Source of the DNA: Runella sp.
Lineage (GTDB): Bacteria; Bacteroidota; Bacteroidia; Cytophagales; Spirosomataceae
Length of the DNA stretch: 64,000 bases
Direction of reading: 5' to 3'
NCBI GenBank assembly: GCA_023254175.1
Contig: JALQYJ010000001.1
Location: forward strand, 24,861-88,860
The translations under genes and the position numbers were made by a program. How positions within the stretch are numbered: position 1 is the first letter of the stretch; each line of letters opens with the position of its first letter. Shown one piece after another: positions 9,447 through 19,516 of this stretch. The notes beneath the pieces are model-generated. The model had not been told where the DNA came from and did no database searches. It worked only from the letters and a program-made list of their open reading frames with translations.

Positions 9447-10766
9447 AACCTTTGTTGATATTCGGTAAAAACGAATCGTCAGAAAAACCGCCGAAAACGT
9501 AAGACCCGCCGACAATGATACCCAGACACCCTCTACGTCCATTTTGAACGTAAACGCTAGAAAATAACTCAGTGGCAATGAAATGACCCAATACGCAATG
9601 AGTGTGATAACCGTTGGCACGTTGACGTCTGTCAGCCCCCGTAATGCCCCCAAAGCTGTTACTTGTATGCCGTCCGACAACTGGAAAAAGCCCGCATAAA
9701 TCATCAACGTGGCTGCGATGGTTGTTACTTCAGGATTATCTTTGAGATATAGTGAAACTAAAAACTCGTTGCAAGTAAGGAACGTAACGCACCAAACACC
9801 CATAAAAGCGATGGTAAGAAGCAGAGCCGCTGTACCCGCTTGTTTGACCTTGAACGGATTTTTTTCGCCATAAGCCCGTCCCACGCGGATAGCCCCTGCG
9901 GAGGCAATGCCCGTTGCCATCATGTAAGTCGTAGAAGCCATGTTAATGGCGATTTGGTGGGCGGCAAGTTGGTTTTCACCCAGCCACCCAATAATGACTA
10001 CCGCCAACGAGAAGGCGGCAATTTCAAAAAAAAACTGAAACCCAACGGGAATCCCCAGTTGAAAAACTTTCTTTATCAATTTTCCTAGTGCCTGCTGATG
10101 GGAAGCCGTGAGGTAGGGCGTGAAGTTTTTGCTTCTATAAATATAAACCAAAATAGCGGCTGCCATGTAAATACGTGATAAAAGCGTTGCGAACGCAGCG
10201 CCGTTGAGCCCCATTTTTGGAAAAAAACCAATGCCATTTATGAATACCCAATTGAAAAAAGCGTTGAAAATCAGAGCAGAAACTGTAACCGCCATAGCCA
10301 CCCGCGTGAGCGAAAGCCCGTCGGCCAACTGACGAGCAGCGACAAATACAAGCAGTGGAAGTGTGGAGGCGCTTAAAATGTACAAAAACGGCTTAGCAAG
10401 CCGAGTGACTTGGGGTGTTTGACCAAAAAGGTGCATTTCGATTCCCATGAGTACGCCAGCGAGCCCTAGTCCTGTGCCAAGAATGAGGGAAACGATAAGA
10501 CCGGCTCTGAAAAGCTTTCCAATTTCGGTGGGGTTGTGTTGACCTTTGGCTTGAGAAATCAATGCTGCCACTACGCCTAAACCGCCAACGCCAATACTTG
10601 ACATCAAAAATGATAACGAATTGGCCAAGCCCGCCGCACCAAGTGGTATCGCGCCAAGATAGCGGCCTACCATTAGGTTGTCGGTCATTCCCATGAGTGT
10701 TACTCCAAGTTGGGCAATAATGATAGGGATACTTAACTTAATGGTTTCGCTGATTTCCTTGCGCAT
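9435..10766 (-). CDS. MATE family efflux transporter
   Basis: 12-TM MATE profile (ITLMGMTDNLMVGRYLGAIPLGAAGLANS); start placed at MRKEISETIKLS rather than the longer ORF start at 10835. Confidence 0.93.
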   Translation of the reverse strand: MRKEISETIKLSIPIIIAQLGVTLMGMTDNLMVGRYLGAIPLGAAGLANSLSFLMSSIGVGGLGVVAALISQAKGQHNPTEIGKLFRAGLIVSLILGTGLGLAGVLMGIEMHLFGQTPQVTRLAKPFLYILSASTLPLLVFVAARQLADGLSLTRVAMAVTVSALIFNAFFNWVFINGIGFFPKMGLNGAAFATLLSRIYMAAAILVYIYRSKNFTPYLTASHQQALGKLIKKVFQLGIPVGFQFFFEIAAFSLAVVIIGWLGENQLAAHQIAINMASTTYMMATGIASAGAIRVGRAYGEKNPFKVKQAGTAALLLTIAFMGVWCVTFLTCNEFLVSLYLKDNPEVTTIAATLMIYAGFFQLSDGIQVTALGALRGLTDVNVPTVITLIAYWVISLPLSYFLAFTFKMDVEGVWVSLSAGLTFSAVFLTIRFYRISTKVMPH

Positions 10767-10817
10767 TCTGTTCTGATTTTGGCTATTCGTTGGCTGATGA
10801 TTGTCTGAACAAGACAG

Positions 10818-10825
10818 CAAAGGTA
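10818..10825 (-). promoter_or_regulatory. Candidate Bacteroidota -7 element TACCTTTG for MATE gene
   Basis: Minus strand TACCTTTG fits TAnnTTTG and lies inside the long ORF extension, consistent with the start at 10766; no clear -33. Confidence 0.4.
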
Positions 10826-10888
10826 GAGGATGCAAGCTGAATTGTTTGAATTAAATAGTAATTTTGAGGCTTCAAGCTTCCTTATTGA

Positions 10889-11704
10889 ATGGCACATAAT
10901 CTCAAACTTAGAAAACCTTTGGCGTTTTTCGATTTAGAAACAACAGGGGTAAATATCCAAAAAGACCGCATTGTAGAAATCAGTGTGGTGAAAGCGCTCA
11001 TCAACGGTGAGACAGAAAGCAAAACCTTTCTAGTCAATCCTGGCGTCCCAATTCCGCTTGAATCAAGCCTTATTCACGGGATTTATGACGAAGACGTGAA
11101 GGACTGCCCAACCTTTAAAAACTTTGCTAAAACGCTCGCGCAGTTTTTGCAGGGCTGTGATTTGGCAGGGTTTAATTCCAACCGTTTTGATGTGCCGATG
11201 TTGGTGGAAGAATTTTTGCGTGCTGACGTCGAATTTGACATTAAAAACCGCCGATTGGTGGATGCTCAGCGTATTTTTCACATGATGGAACCCCGAAACC
11301 TCGCGGCAGCGTATAAATTTTATTGTGGCAAAGACCTCGAAAATGCCCACAGTGCGCACGCTGATACGGTGGCCACGTTTGAGGTGTTGTGTGCTCAAGT
11401 AGAACGATACGCTGGGGTGAAAATCAAGAACGACAAAGGGGAGTTGTATGAGCCTGTACAAAATGATGTAGAGGCATTGCATAACCTGACAGCAGCAAAA
11501 ATTGTAGATTTTGCCAATCGAATGGCCTATAACTCAAAAGGTGAAGAGGTTATCAACTTTGGAAAGCACAATGGAAAACGAGTAGTAGATGTTTTGGCTC
11601 AAGAGCCTAGTTACTACGATTGGATGATGAAAGGTGACTTTACTTTAGATACCAAGCGGAAATTGACCGAGATAAAAATGCGAGCTGCCTTTGGGAAAAA
11701 GTAG
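10889..11704 (+). CDS. 3'-5' exonuclease (DnaQ-like, DEDD superfamily)
   Basis: FFDLETTGVNIQKDRIVEISVVK, LAGFNSNRFDVPML, HSAHADTVATFEVL. Confidence 0.92.
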   Translation: MAHNLKLRKPLAFFDLETTGVNIQKDRIVEISVVKALINGETESKTFLVNPGVPIPLESSLIHGIYDEDVKDCPTFKNFAKTLAQFLQGCDLAGFNSNRFDVPMLVEEFLRADVEFDIKNRRLVDAQRIFHMMEPRNLAAAYKFYCGKDLENAHSAHADTVATFEVLCAQVERYAGVKIKNDKGELYEPVQNDVEALHNLTAAKIVDFANRMAYNSKGEEVINFGKHNGKRVVDVLAQEPSYYDWMMKGDFTLDTKRKLTEIKMRAAFGKK

Positions 11705-11809
11705 GTAGTGGTTAGTCCATGGTCGTTGGTCGATAGTCCATAGTTTGTAGAGAATGCTACTGTACCCAAAACTATTGACCATCGACCAGGGATTCTCGAC
11801 CCAAAACTA
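11705..11809. repeat. Heptad-periodic inverted array A (convergent gene junction)
   Basis: Parses into 7-mers GTAGTGG TTAGTCC ATGGTCG TTGGTCG ATAGTCC ATAGTTT ... AAAACTA TTGACCA TCGACCA GGGATTC TCGACCC AAAACTA; arms 11728-11746 and 11769-11787 pair with 2 mismatches in 19. Confidence 0.8.
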
Positions 11810-13069
11810 CGTCTTCAACTTCTTCTTTTTGGCCGCTGGAAACAAGATATTATTCAAAATCAAACGGTACCCTGCTGAATTAGGGTGTAGGTTTAAATCC
11901 GTAGGTTCTTCATTGATTTCGTGGCGGTAATCTTCGGGGTCGTGGCCACCGTAGAAGGTAAAAAATCCTTTGGCGTACGTACTGTGAATGTAACGCGCTT
12001 CACCCGCTGCACGATTTTCAGCTAAAATAATCACTTCTGGTTTGATGTACTGCTTTTTGAAAGCCGTGGTTTGACCCATAAACCCTTTGATGATTTGCTG
12101 GTGATTTTGTGTCAACATGGTAGGAACAGGATCCCATTTAGCCGAAAACTGAAACAACGTAAAATAGTCGTTGGCTTCGGTCATGCCCCGTTCGTTGGGT
12201 TGGCTATCGACCGACGAAAACTCAATTTCGTAAGGATTGGTCACAACTTGAAAGTTTTGGAAGGCAAACGTCTGGCTAAAGTCGAGCTTCTTTTGGGCGG
12301 TTGGGTCGGTAGGGTCGCCATCATAAATCACGTCTGCAATGTCGGTATTTTGAGTGGCCAAAGCTACATCGTACGTGTCGGTGGCGTTGCACATGGCAAA
12401 CATATAGCCGCCACCTGCTACGTACTCTTGTACTTTTTTAGCTACGGCCAATTTGAGCTTAGATACCTTAGAAAAACCCCATTTTGTTGCAATATCCTCC
12501 GCTTCTCGCTTTTGCGCGCGGTACCAAGGGTAATCGCGGAAGTGGAAAAATTTGCCGTACTGTCCCGTGAAATCTTCGTGGTGAAGGTGTAGCCAATCGT
12601 ATTCCGACAGTTTGCCTTCCATGAGGTCGTCGTCATAGACAATATCATAAGGGATTTCGGCGTAGGTCATCACCAGGGTTACGGCGTCGTCCCAAGGTTG
12701 TTTAGTTTTAGGCGAATAAACGGCCACTTTGGGCGCTTTGTGGAGCTTTACATTGTCCATGTTGGCATCAGGTTGGGCAATTTCGCTTAAAATACCGCTT
12801 CCTTGTGCGTCAGAAATCACCTCGTACGAGATCCCACGGACGACCATTTCGTTGATGATTCGCTGGTTCCAATCCATCATAAAACTGCCTCCTCGGTAGT
12901 TGAGAAGCCAGTCGATTTCAGTATCGTAAGTACGCAAGACCCAATACGCAAGTCCGTATGATTTAAGATGATTTTTTTGGGCTTCATCCATCGGAATCAG
13001 AATCTTAGAGGCCAATGCCCCTTGTATCATGCCCAAAAAAATGATAAGTGGTAGGATGAACCGCTTCAT
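11807..13069 (-). CDS. Conserved secreted Bacteroidota protein (often annotated 'asparagine synthetase B'; function uncertain)
   Basis: Signal peptide; SKILIPMDEAQKNHLKSYGLAYW ... CNATDTYDVALATQ; no recognisable asparagine synthetase catalytic motifs. Confidence 0.65.
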   Translation of the reverse strand: MKRFILPLIIFLGMIQGALASKILIPMDEAQKNHLKSYGLAYWVLRTYDTEIDWLLNYRGGSFMMDWNQRIINEMVVRGISYEVISDAQGSGILSEIAQPDANMDNVKLHKAPKVAVYSPKTKQPWDDAVTLVMTYAEIPYDIVYDDDLMEGKLSEYDWLHLHHEDFTGQYGKFFHFRDYPWYRAQKREAEDIATKWGFSKVSKLKLAVAKKVQEYVAGGGYMFAMCNATDTYDVALATQNTDIADVIYDGDPTDPTAQKKLDFSQTFAFQNFQVVTNPYEIEFSSVDSQPNERGMTEANDYFTLFQFSAKWDPVPTMLTQNHQQIIKGFMGQTTAFKKQYIKPEVIILAENRAAGEARYIHSTYAKGFFTFYGGHDPEDYRHEINEEPTDLNLHPNSAGYRLILNNILFPAAKKKKLKT

Positions 13070-13149
13070 CGGTTTGTGGATTTAAATTTTCAGAATGACT
13101 TTTGTAATAACGAATATATCGCAAAAATCGTGCAGAACCAACCAATGCC

Positions 13150-14394
13150 ATGAACCTTATTGAAAACTTTCGTGAAGGGCTTCGCTCCATTCAATCCAAC
13201 ATGCTCCGAACTGTCCTGACGGCGTTGATAATTGCCATCGGGATAACGTCGCTAGTAGGTATATTAACGGCCATTGATGGAATGCAAAGCTCAGTAAATA
13301 ACAGCTTTGCTGATTTGGGAGCTAATACCTTCGATATCAGAGGCCCTCAACCTTTTCGTCGTAGAAATGGCGGAATGCGTTTTAAAGATTTTCCTTCTAT
13401 TACTTATCGTCAATCTATGCAGTACAAACGCGAAATTAAGGATACTTACAATGCGCAAGTTTCAATCTCTTCAAACATAAGCGGAGCTGTACAGGTAAAA
13501 TATAAGTCGGTACAAACCAACCCCAATACTCGAGTAGTTGGGATTGACGACAACTTTATGGCAATTAAAGGATATAAGCTTACCAACGGACGTAATTTCT
13601 CCCAGACCGACCTAGACAATGCGCTTAACGTGGTCATTATTGGTTCAGAAATCGCCCAGAAACTCTTTGAAGGTAAAGTTAATCCCATCAATGAAGAGAT
13701 AGTCGTGCGAGGCAATCAGTATAAAGTGGTGGGAGTGTTGGATAAAAAGGGTTCGTTAACGGGGGGAGGAGATGATCGCGTATTATTGATTCCTCTGGAA
13801 AACGGGCGTGCCTTGGCGGCCAATCGTGAATTAACGTTTGATATTACTACATCGGTCAACAGTATGGAAGATCAAGAACTCATCATGGAAGAGGCGAGAG
13901 GAATCATGCGGCGAGTTCGGAAAGACCCTATCGGTAAACCCGACTCGTTCGAAATTGAAAGCGCGGATGCACTTGCCAAAAACTTTGAAGAAATATCGGG
14001 TTACTTGCGTGTAGGTGGCTTTGGCATTGGTATTATTACATTATTAGGCGCAGCTATTGCGTTGATGAATATTATGCTAGTATCAGTCACAGAGCGAACC
14101 CGAGAAATAGGTATTCGGAAGTCGCTTGGCGCTACCCCTCGTCTAATTCGCTTACAGTTTTTGATGGAGGCGATTGTGGTATGTATTTTGGGTGGTATTG
14201 GCGGACTTATCTTAGGAATCATTGTAGGAAACATCATAGCGAAAGTTATTAGTGAGAACGCAAGCTTTATTGTGCCTTGGTTTTGGATGATGATGGGGAT
14301 ATTGGTGTGTATCGTAGTCGGAATTCTTTCTGGAATTTATCCAGCCATAAAAGCCTCACGCTTAGACCCTATCGAAGCATTACGCTACGAATAG
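13150..14394 (+). CDS. ABC transporter permease (MacB/FtsX type)
   Basis: FREGLRSIQSNMLRTVLTALIIAIGI, MacB-like periplasmic domain, VTERTREIGIRKSLGATPRLIRLQFLMEAIVV, YPAIKASRLDPIEALRYE. Confidence 0.93.
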   Translation: MNLIENFREGLRSIQSNMLRTVLTALIIAIGITSLVGILTAIDGMQSSVNNSFADLGANTFDIRGPQPFRRRNGGMRFKDFPSITYRQSMQYKREIKDTYNAQVSISSNISGAVQVKYKSVQTNPNTRVVGIDDNFMAIKGYKLTNGRNFSQTDLDNALNVVIIGSEIAQKLFEGKVNPINEEIVVRGNQYKVVGVLDKKGSLTGGGDDRVLLIPLENGRALAANRELTFDITTSVNSMEDQELIMEEARGIMRRVRKDPIGKPDSFEIESADALAKNFEEISGYLRVGGFGIGIITLLGAAIALMNIMLVSVTERTREIGIRKSLGATPRLIRLQFLMEAIVVCILGGIGGLILGIIVGNIIAKVISENASFIVPWFWMMMGILVCIVVGILSGIYPAIKASRLDPIEALRYE

Positions 14395-14426
14395 TGAAAG
14401 TTTTCTAAAATTTTTCAGTGTGAATG

Positions 14427-14457
14427 TTTGCATTTTAAATCTCAACCGCTACCTTTG
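14427..14457 (+). promoter_or_regulatory. Bacteroidota-type promoter of tRNA-Leu (TTTG-N19-TACCTTTG)
   Basis: TTTG 14427-14430, 19-nt spacer, TACCTTTG 14450-14457, 23 nt before the tRNA. Confidence 0.75.
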
Positions 14458-14480
14458 CAGTCCCGTTTATACAACGATAT

Positions 14481-14564
14481 GCCCAGATGGCGGAATCGGT
14501 AGACGCGTTGGTCTCAAACACCAATGAGGTTACACTCGTGCCGGTTCGACTCCGGCTCTGGGTA
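14481..14564 (+). tRNA. tRNA-Leu (CAA)
   Basis: Class II cloverleaf: GCCCAGA acceptor, anticodon loop CTCAAAC, variable arm, GGTTCGACTCC T-arm, TCTGGGT-A; no encoded CCA. Confidence 0.93.
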
Positions 14565-14571
14565 CTCGGGT

Positions 14572-14601
14572 AAAACTCGAAGCGAAAGCTTCGAGTTTTT
14601 T
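14572..14601 (+). terminator. Rho-independent terminator of tRNA-Leu
   Basis: AAAACTCGAAGC-GAAA-GCTTCGAGTTTTTT. Confidence 0.9.
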
Positions 14602-14644
14602 GCTTTTATACCCTTGAAAAAAGTGTTTGCTTGGGAGGGGAGGC

Positions 14645-14690
14645 CAAACAACAGGCGGTTCAGAGATTGTTCTAAACCGCCTGTTGTTTG
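14645..14690 (-). terminator. Long hairpin downstream of lpxA
   Basis: CAAACAACAGGCGGTTCAGA...TCTAAACCGCCTGTTGTTTG, ~20-bp stem, no strong T-tract. Confidence 0.6.
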
Positions 14691-14712
14691 CATGTAGAAA
14701 AACCATGTTGCC

Positions 14713-15513
14713 TTAGTCTTCGCTATCGACATGGGAAGCACTCGGTGCTTTGATAATTCCCCGCTCGGCACTACGAATAAAATCGACGATAAGGTCGCGC
14801 TCAGCTGATTCAGGGAGGTCTTGCTCAATGTGCTCTAATGCTTCCGTATTGTTGAACCCCTTGAGATACACATAACGGTAAATTTCCTGAATCTCGGCTA
14901 TTTGTTCGTTGGTAAATCCTCTCCGACGAAGGCCGATTGAATTTACGCCAGCGTACGAGAGTGGTTCGCGGGCAGCTTTGGTAAAAGGAGGAACGTCTTT
15001 GCGAACTAGCGATCCGCCTGAAATCATGGCATGAGGGCCAATTTTTACCCACTGATGAACCGAACTAGAGCCGCCAATGATTCCCCAATCGCCTAAGTGT
15101 ACGTGTCCTGCCAATTGTACGTTATTGACGATAATACAATAGTTTCCAATCCGACAATCGTGCGCTACGTGGGCGTAGGCCATGATGAGGCAGTGGCTTC
15201 CAATTTCAGTTTTGAGGTATTCTTCGGTGCCGCGACTAATCGTCGCGTACTCTCGAATTACCGTTTCGTCTCCAATGAACGTTTGTGTGTACTCTCCTTT
15301 AAATTTAAGGTCTTGAGGGGTAGAGGAAATGACTGCTCCAGAGTAGATTTTACAGTTTTTGCCAATTCGAGCACCTTCATTGATGATGGCGTGCGAACCA
15401 ATCCATGTCCCTTCACCGATTTCCACGTCCTTGTGAATCATGGCAAATGGCTCAATAACAACATTGGGGGCAATTTGTGCCTCAGGGTGTATATATGCTA
15501 ACGGTTGAATCAT
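14713..15513 (-). CDS. lpxA: Acyl-ACP--UDP-N-acetylglucosamine O-acyltransferase
   Basis: Left-handed beta-helix hexapeptides, IHPEAQIAPNVVIEPFAMIHKDVEIGEGTWIGSHAII; start at MIQPLAYIHP. Confidence 0.96.
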   Translation of the reverse strand: MIQPLAYIHPEAQIAPNVVIEPFAMIHKDVEIGEGTWIGSHAIINEGARIGKNCKIYSGAVISSTPQDLKFKGEYTQTFIGDETVIREYATISRGTEEYLKTEIGSHCLIMAYAHVAHDCRIGNYCIIVNNVQLAGHVHLGDWGIIGGSSSVHQWVKIGPHAMISGGSLVRKDVPPFTKAAREPLSYAGVNSIGLRRRGFTNEQIAEIQEIYRYVYLKGFNNTEALEHIEQDLPESAERDLIVDFIRSAERGIIKAPSASHVDSED

Positions 15514-15577
15514 GTTGAATTGATAGTTTCCAGAGTGTTTTTTCAAAGCTTGAGGCTTTGTTAGGCTCTGTTGACCA

Positions 15578-16972
15578 TTACTTTTTTCTAACTAGGCTTG
15601 CGGTCATGTCAGCTTCGCATACAAGTTGTCCTGCTACATACCCTGCACCGTGCATTTTAACAATTCCACGCTTGATAGGCGCCGTAAATTCACACTTGAA
15701 GATAACGGTATCTCCAGGCACGACGTTGCGCCGAAAACGGCAATTTTCGATGGCAGCCAAGAAAGGCCAATAGTTTTCTGGGTCTGATTGCGAACTTAGA
15801 GCAAGAATAGCCCCCGTTTGTGCCATGGCTTCCATCTGTAAAACACCTGGCATGACGGGATTGTTTGGAAAGTGCCCAGTAAAGAAAGGCTCGTTCATGG
15901 TCACATTTTTAAGGCCTGCCACGCTATTTTCATCCATATAAACGATTTTGTCAATCATCAAGAACGGATAGCGATGGGGAAGAAGCTCACAAATGCGCTT
16001 CAAATCCATTACAGGAGGCATTTTAGGGTCGAAATGTGGCACAGGGCCTTTCGACGACTCCATGAGTTTTTTGATTTTTTTAGCCAAAGCTACGTTCGCT
16101 GCATGCCCAGGGCGAGCGGCTAAAATCTGACCTTTGATGGGGCGTCCTACCAATGCTAAATCACCCACAACATCAAGAAGTTTGTGGCGTGCCATTTCGT
16201 TAGGGTAGTGTAATTCTAGGTTGTTTAGAATTCCTACTTTTTTGTTTACCCCAATCGTAGGCTTGTTGAGTAACTGCGACAAGTAGTTTAGTTCACCTTC
16301 TTCTACATCACGGTCAACAATCACAATCGCGTTGGTCAAATCCCCACCTTTAATGAGGTTAGCTTTGTAAAGTGCTTCTAATTCGTGCAAGAAACAAAAA
16401 GTACGGCACGAAGCAATTTCACGCGAGAACGTTGTTAAGTCGTTGAGTGAGGCGTGTTGGCTGCTGATTACTTGTGAATTATAATCCACCATCACCGTAA
16501 GACGATAGTCGTTGAGTGGCAACGCAACCATCTCAATGTCTTTCTCCGCGTTTATGTAGCGTACAGGTTCTGGAATTTCAAAATAGTTACGCGAGGCATT
16601 TTGTTCGATAATTCCTGCCTCTTTCAACGCTTCTACAAACTTGATGGAGCTCCCATCCATGATGGGTGGCTCAGGGCCGTCAAGCTGAATAAGTACGTTG
16701 TCAATTTGCAACCCGACAAGCGCCGCAAGCGTATGTTCAACGGTGTACACGCGTGCTCCGTTTTGTTCGAGGGTCGTTCCCCGCGATACATCCACTACGT
16801 TGTCTACGTCCGCATCAATAATGGGCTGACCTTCCAAGTCAATACGTTGAAATTTATAACCGTGGTTAATAGCGGCGGGTACAAAAGTCATGGTTGCCGA
16901 TACACCAGTGTGCAACCCTACACCCGATACCGACACCGATTTTTCGATGGTTTGTTGTTTAATGTTCAACAT
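15578..16972 (-). CDS. lpxC/fabZ: Bifunctional UDP-3-O-acyl-GlcNAc deacetylase / 3-hydroxyacyl-ACP dehydratase (LpxC-FabZ fusion)
   Basis: N-half LpxC (SVSGVGLHTGVSATMTFVPA, GPEPPIMDGSS, HKLLDVVGDLALVG); C-half FabZ (LPHRYPFLMIDKI, GHFPNNPVMPGVLQMEAMAQTGA). Confidence 0.97.
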   Translation of the reverse strand: MLNIKQQTIEKSVSVSGVGLHTGVSATMTFVPAAINHGYKFQRIDLEGQPIIDADVDNVVDVSRGTTLEQNGARVYTVEHTLAALVGLQIDNVLIQLDGPEPPIMDGSSIKFVEALKEAGIIEQNASRNYFEIPEPVRYINAEKDIEMVALPLNDYRLTVMVDYNSQVISSQHASLNDLTTFSREIASCRTFCFLHELEALYKANLIKGGDLTNAIVIVDRDVEEGELNYLSQLLNKPTIGVNKKVGILNNLELHYPNEMARHKLLDVVGDLALVGRPIKGQILAARPGHAANVALAKKIKKLMESSKGPVPHFDPKMPPVMDLKRICELLPHRYPFLMIDKIVYMDENSVAGLKNVTMNEPFFTGHFPNNPVMPGVLQMEAMAQTGAILALSSQSDPENYWPFLAAIENCRFRRNVVPGDTVIFKCEFTAPIKRGIVKMHGAGYVAGQLVCEADMTASLVRKK

Positions 16973-16974
16973 TC

Positions 16975-18012
16975 CTATTGTTTGTCTTCGTTGATTTGTT
17001 TCTCTAAATCGTGTACTCTCTTCTCTAAAAGAGGCAGTTTACGGAATATCGCTGCCGAACGTAAGCTGTCTTTGAGTTCTAATGCAGGAGTTCCGTTGAG
17101 AGATAATCCTTCTTCCTCCCAAGTACGGGTTACGCCTGCTTGGCCACCCACTTTTGTTCCTTTGGGGACGGTAATGTGCCCATTAAAACCAGCTTGCCCA
17201 CCGATGACGCACTGCTCACCGATTTTGGTTGAACCTGCAATTCCTGCCTGCGCAGCAATGACAGTGTTTTTGCCAATTTCGACATTGTGACCCACTTGCA
17301 CAAGGTTGTCTAATTTTACTCCCTGACGGATAAAAGTAGAACCCATCGTAGCGCAGTCGATGGTTGTCCCTGCACCTATACTTACGTTGTCTTCAATTAC
17401 AACGTTGCCTAACTGTGGAATTGTTTTGTAAGAACCATCGGGAAGGGGGGCAAATCCAAATCCGTCACTTCCGATAACGGCATTGGCAAAAAAAGTACAA
17501 TTTTTGCCAATAATGGTATTGTTATAAATTTTTACTCCCGAATGAATGACCGTTCCGTCTCCGATTTTTACATTATCGCCAATGTAGGCTTGAGGGTAGA
17601 TCTTTACGTTTTTTCCAATCTTACAATTGCTACCAACGTAGGCAAAAGCACCTAAATAAGGGTTTTCGCCCAATTCGGAGCCTTCTCCAATGTAAGAAGG
17701 TTGCTCAATTCCTCGCTTGTCGCCTTTGATGATTCGCTCGTATTGTTGAAGAAGTTGAGTAAATGCAGTGTACGAACTTTCTACCCGAATAAGGGTAGTT
17801 TTAAACGCTTTTTTAGGTTCAAAGCTCTTATCTACGATTACTGCCGAGGCCTCAGTTGTGTACAAGTAAGGCTCGTATTTGGGATTTGAAAAAAAAGAAA
17901 TACTGCCTGAGATACCCTCCTCAATTTTTGATAACTGACTGATTCTTAGGTTTTCGTCACCTTCTATTTCTCCTCCGAGCAGTCCAGCAATCTGCTTGAC
18001 GGTAAATTCCAT
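16975..18012 (-). CDS. lpxD: UDP-3-O-(3-hydroxymyristoyl)glucosamine N-acyltransferase
   Basis: LpxD N-domain plus hexapeptide repeats, [41 protein letters not shown]. Confidence 0.96.
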   Translation of the reverse strand: MEFTVKQIAGLLGGEIEGDENLRISQLSKIEEGISGSISFFSNPKYEPYLYTTEASAVIVDKSFEPKKAFKTTLIRVESSYTAFTQLLQQYERIIKGDKRGIEQPSYIGEGSELGENPYLGAFAYVGSNCKIGKNVKIYPQAYIGDNVKIGDGTVIHSGVKIYNNTIIGKNCTFFANAVIGSDGFGFAPLPDGSYKTIPQLGNVVIEDNVSIGAGTTIDCATMGSTFIRQGVKLDNLVQVGHNVEIGKNTVIAAQAGIAGSTKIGEQCVIGGQAGFNGHITVPKGTKVGGQAGVTRTWEEEGLSLNGTPALELKDSLRSAAIFRKLPLLEKRVHDLEKQINEDKQ

Positions 18013-18022
18013 ACGGTCTAAA

Positions 18023-19255
18023 TTAAGACTGCAAAGTTAGGGGTTTCATCCAACAAACATAATACTTTCGGACAATATTACTCAGGGCCTTAATTGTCGG
18101 TAAATCAGAGGCATCGGCAATATCACGTACGCTTCCGTCTTTCATTTTGATTAAAATGTGTTCTTTGCTCGAAACATAGGCGGCGTTGCTTGATTCTCCC
18201 ATGACCAAAAAATACTCGTGCCAGCTATCCGAAATACCTTGCTGGCGAAGTTGTTCGTGGATTTCTTGGAGTTGATTTTGGTCAAAAGGAACGGCTGAAA
18301 ACTGGATTTTGTACAATTTTCGGTTGAGTAAATGTTGACAAATCATCGAAAGGACATGGTCTTCGTGGGCAGCCCATACCTTCAAGCAGCCCCATACATC
18401 GTAGTCGTCGATTTTGGTAAAAGAATGGAGGTACTGAGGATTTTCTTGAAACTGCTGTAAAGTAATCTTTTGCCGTAAAAAAAGTCCAAAGTCGTTGGGA
18501 GCAAAAATAGCTTCACCACTTCGGGCCAATTCACGAGCACGTCTGATGGCCTGAATCAACATCGTTTCGGCACAAATGGAGGTCTTGTGAAGGTACACCT
18601 GCCAGTACATGAGACGCCGCGCATTCAAAAAGTTCTCGATACTTAAAATGCCTTTTGATTCCACCACAAGCTGGTCATCCACCACATCCAACATCTTAAT
18701 GATGCGTTCCGTCCCAATGGCTCCTTCGGCGACGCCCGTAAAAAAACAGTCACGGTTGAGGTAGTCCATGCGATCCATGTCTAATTGGCTGGAAATCAAT
18801 TGATGGAAAAAGTGGCGAGGATAACTACCTTCAAACATCTGAATCGCCATTTCGAGTTGGCCGTCCATTTGGCGATTGAGTTCTTTCATGATTTCCAACG
18901 ACAAATATTCGTGGTGGACGTCGTTCAGAATGGTTTTTTCTAGTACATGCGAAAAGGGGCCGTGTCCTACATCGTGCAGTAGGATGGCGATGTGGGCGGC
19001 TTCCCACTCGGCTTCCCAAATCAGATGGCCTTTGGAGCGAAGTGTAGAAAGAGCTTGCCCCATGAGGTGCATGGCTCCAAGGGCATGGTGAAAACGAGTA
19101 TGCAAAGCACCTGGATAGACCAGTTCGGCCATGCCTAGTTGCCTAATGCGTCGGAGTCGTTGAAAAAAAGGGTGTTGGATAAGGTCAAATACCAAATCAG
19201 ACGGAATGCTGATGAATCCGTAAACGGGGTCGTTGAAAATCTTACGTTTGTTCAA
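18023..19255 (-). CDS. HD superfamily phosphohydrolase (dGTPase-like)
   Basis: [66 protein letters not shown]. Start inferred at TTG (19253-19255); the computed ORF runs to 19420. Confidence 0.88.
   Translation of the reverse strand: MNKRKIFNDPVYGFISIPSDLVFDLIQHPFFQRLRRIRQLGMAELVYPGALHTRFHHALGAMHLMGQALSTLRSKGHLIWEAEWEAAHIAILLHDVGHGPFSHVLEKTILNDVHHEYLSLEIMKELNRQMDGQLEMAIQMFEGSYPRHFFHQLISSQLDMDRMDYLNRDCFFTGVAEGAIGTERIIKMLDVVDDQLVVESKGILSIENFLNARRLMYWQVYLHKTSICAETMLIQAIRRARELARSGEAIFAPNDFGLFLRQKITLQQFQENPQYLHSFTKIDDYDVWGCLKVWAAHEDHVLSMICQHLLNRKLYKIQFSAVPFDQNQLQEIHEQLRQQGISDSWHEYFLVMGESSNAAYVSSKEHILIKMKDGSVRDIADASDLPTIKALSNIVRKYYVCWMKPLTLQS
18032..18039 (-). promoter_or_regulatory. Candidate -7 element TAACTTTG upstream of lpxD
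   Basis: Minus strand TAACTTTG 20 nt upstream of the lpxD start, overlapping the 3' end of the HD-domain gene. Confidence 0.4.
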
Positions 19256-19371
19256 AGCGGAAGAAATTGGGAGAAAGTTGAACAAGTGTTCAATAAAAAA
19301 TTGCCTAAAGGTAATGATTAAGCAACTGAAGCATTTCAAATTTATGAGGTGAATTTGGATGACTTCGCTTT

Positions 19372-19404
19372 TTGATAGCGCAAAAAGATAATTTGATACA
19401 TTTG
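19372..19404 (+). promoter_or_regulatory. Candidate promoter TTTG-N21-TACATTTG for PPIase gene
   Basis: TTTG 19372-19375 and TACATTTG 19397-19404 upstream of the ATG at 19517. Confidence 0.5.
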
Positions 19405-19516
19405 TATGAGGATTAAACATTTACTACTGGTAGTTGTACTGATGATCATCTCACCGTTGGTCACTGTCAGCTATGTAGGATATAAAATAGAAAAAAGGGT
19501 TATATCTATTCATACA

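Noticed and set aside
11807-13069. Asparagine synthetase B identity
   Set aside because: No N-terminal Cys glutaminase or ATP-pyrophosphatase motifs visible and a signal peptide is present; the usual label seems unreliable.
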